From Nephrocerus scutellatus (Eukaryota; Arthropoda; Insecta; Diptera; Pipunculidae), in assembly GCA_947095585.1 (NCBI GenBank), contig OX352764.1, forward strand, positions 6,371,001 to 6,435,000: DNA of 64,000 nucleotides. The letters are read 5' to 3'. A program made the position numbers and the translations under genes. Of the stretch, positions 62,731 to 64,000 are shown piece by piece. Position 1 is the stretch's first letter. Each line of letters starts with the position of its first letter. The notes beneath the pieces are model-generated. The model worked only from the letters and a program-made list of their open reading frames with translations, made no database searches and had not been told where the DNA came from.

Positions 62731-62929
62731 CTGTGTGAAAATTGAGGGATAGAATGTTAGTGAGTGATCAACAGTGACAAAGACGTTATAAAAATTTAAC
62801 AAAAATTATTATTATGGTTTATGATCGCGAGAAGCTATGGTTACGGTTTATAGTTAACACTGCACAGACTATTCCACTGCTCTTGATTTGTTATGTTTGG
62901 AGAACATTTTCATTAGTGAAGGTTAGGTT

Positions 62930-64000
62930 AGGTTAAGGGGCTGTCAGTTAAACCGACACACTCAGACCAGTAATGCAGTAATGGTCCATTGTGATACCAC
63001 ACGGATCAGCAAAAATTTCCTCCACCTACTCGATGAACCAATTAGAGCTTCATATGAAGCGTATAAGACTACCAATGTCAATGTTGATGAGATCATTAGT
63101 GTCGTTGTAGAAGAAAGCTCCCATATGGAGTTTACTTTTTTGGGAGAGTGCTGGACAAGTACAGAGAATATGGACGATGGTCTCCTCCACCTCCTTATCC
63201 ATACAGCTTCTGTAGAAGTCATTCGAGAAGACTCAAAGTTTTGCTGCATGCCTGCCTATAAGGCAGTGTCCAATGATGACGCCTACAATAGTACCGATGT
63301 GTGATCAAACACTTGGAGCGTTTCGGATCCAACTTGGGCCAGATCTGCTTTGATGCTATTCAAGTTGTACCGTTTGACGACCTGCAGTTTTTTACATTAG
63401 CATCCCGCTTTAACAGGAGTTTGCATGCAGCGATTGGTATGCATATGGAACCATATTCAGGTAAGAAGGGTAGTGTAGTTCCTTGCTAGGCGAGTTCACC
63501 CACCACAGGTGGATATTGAACTGCTACGCCATCTCCACGAGAGATGATCGCCAGTTAAGGGCTTCAATTAAATTTGTAGAGACTGATTCGAGAAACTTCA
63601 GTGCAGGTTGGCTATCCGAGAATATGCGGATATCCTAGGCGGATATAACGTTTCTCTTCAGCCTGGAAAACACTACAGTGATTAGGAAGACGGAAAAAGA
63701 GGCTAAGATTTGGCTTTCGTCGTCGTCATAAGTTTTTGACCCGTCTGTGTAAAAATGAATGTGTTCATCTTCCAGGTAAGCGTCTTCTTCACAGAATGAT
63801 ATGGAGGCGAAGGTGACCTGAAAGTTTTTGTTGAATTGGTGTTGCTGAATGGTGTAGTCTATGTTGTCTGGGATCCTGACTCAATTTAGGATAAAGGAGT
63901 GACTGATTTCATTTCTAGTCCACTGCGAGATAGCATTAAGGCGAATAGCCGAACTAGCAGCTACTTGCCTGCTGAAAATGTCGAGCATTTTGCAAGAGTT
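62930..64000 (-). mobile_element. LOA/R1-like non-LTR retrotransposon fragment with RNase H, runs off the window
   Basis: Reading the minus strand from 64000: YTDGSKTYDDDESQI-like RNase H start (HIHFYTDGSKTY), IRIFSDSQPALKFLESVS and SSLVEMAXQFNIHLWWV, then IAACKLLLKRDANVKNCR and QIWPKLDPKRSKCL. Three of the RNase H acidic positions are visible. Stops and frameshifts are present. The 3' end is near 62930 in intron sequence upstream of exon 1. Confidence 0.8.

Noticed and set aside
1..64000. A new multi-gene system such as defence or biosynthetic cluster
   Set aside because: Everything recognisable is dumpy exons or repeats. No second host gene, operon or cluster was found.

Overview
The window is one stretch of a fly (brachyceran dipteran) nuclear genome. 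It is filled by the 3' part of a single giant gene on the minus strand: the orthologue of Drosophila dumpy (dpy), which encodes a gigantic apical extracellular-matrix protein. The evidence is a long series of EGF-like modules alternating with the short DPY module (CxxxSxCxxxxACxxxKCxDPC), ending in a zona pellucida (ZP) domain, a tetrabasic-type cleavage site, one membrane helix and a short cytoplasmic tail. The gene is read from high to low coordinates. Its 5' end lies beyond position 64000. Many introns are padded with decayed non-LTR retrotransposons, and no second gene was seen. I favour a non-Drosophila fly but cannot name the species.

I recovered 59 coding exons (numbered 1-59 in transcript order within the window) by joining open frames at GT/AG sites. 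They total about 31 kb of coding sequence, or about 10,330 residues. Every junction is phase 1 and every internal exon is a multiple of three, so the modules are interchangeable cassettes. Layout along the transcript: two micro-exons (62.7-62.5 kb); a Thr/Ser/Pro-rich mucin-like exon (62.2-60.9 kb); single DPY-EGF exons (57.9-54.6 kb); a large mixed EGF/DPY exon (54.5-52.1 kb); a three-module higher-order repeat, mostly one module per exon (52.0-38.0 kb); a 2.9 kb intronless exon that starts a six-module higher-order repeat (37.9-35.1 kb); that repeat carried on in small exons (29.9-11.3 kb); DPY-EGF units with an RTMIC-type EGF (11.2-2.8 kb); and the ZP/transmembrane end (2.7-0.96 kb).

Module classes used below. 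C2 has ERNGAxSC in its first EGF. D has NGxAVCSC. C1 has GxSPSCSC or similar. A has a shortened first EGF, CNNGxCTC. B has NQQAVCSC and ends GNPFVxC. E has Pro-rich linkers and ends GDPFTxC. Each module is EGF-DPY-EGF of about 100-115 residues. The three-module unit is C2-D-C1; the six-module unit is A-B-C1-C2-D-E and looks like a doubled three-module unit.

Intronic content: several degenerate non-LTR retrotransposons on both strands (jockey-like RT, APE/RT and RNase H fragments), terminal-inverted-repeat elements, a 636-bp near-perfect palindrome, a minisatellite, a homopurine tract and an antisense tRNA-like SINE head. I found no CRISPR array, phage, operon or previously unknown multi-gene system. 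The most notable biology is the nested repeat architecture of the dumpy coding region and its splicing layout.
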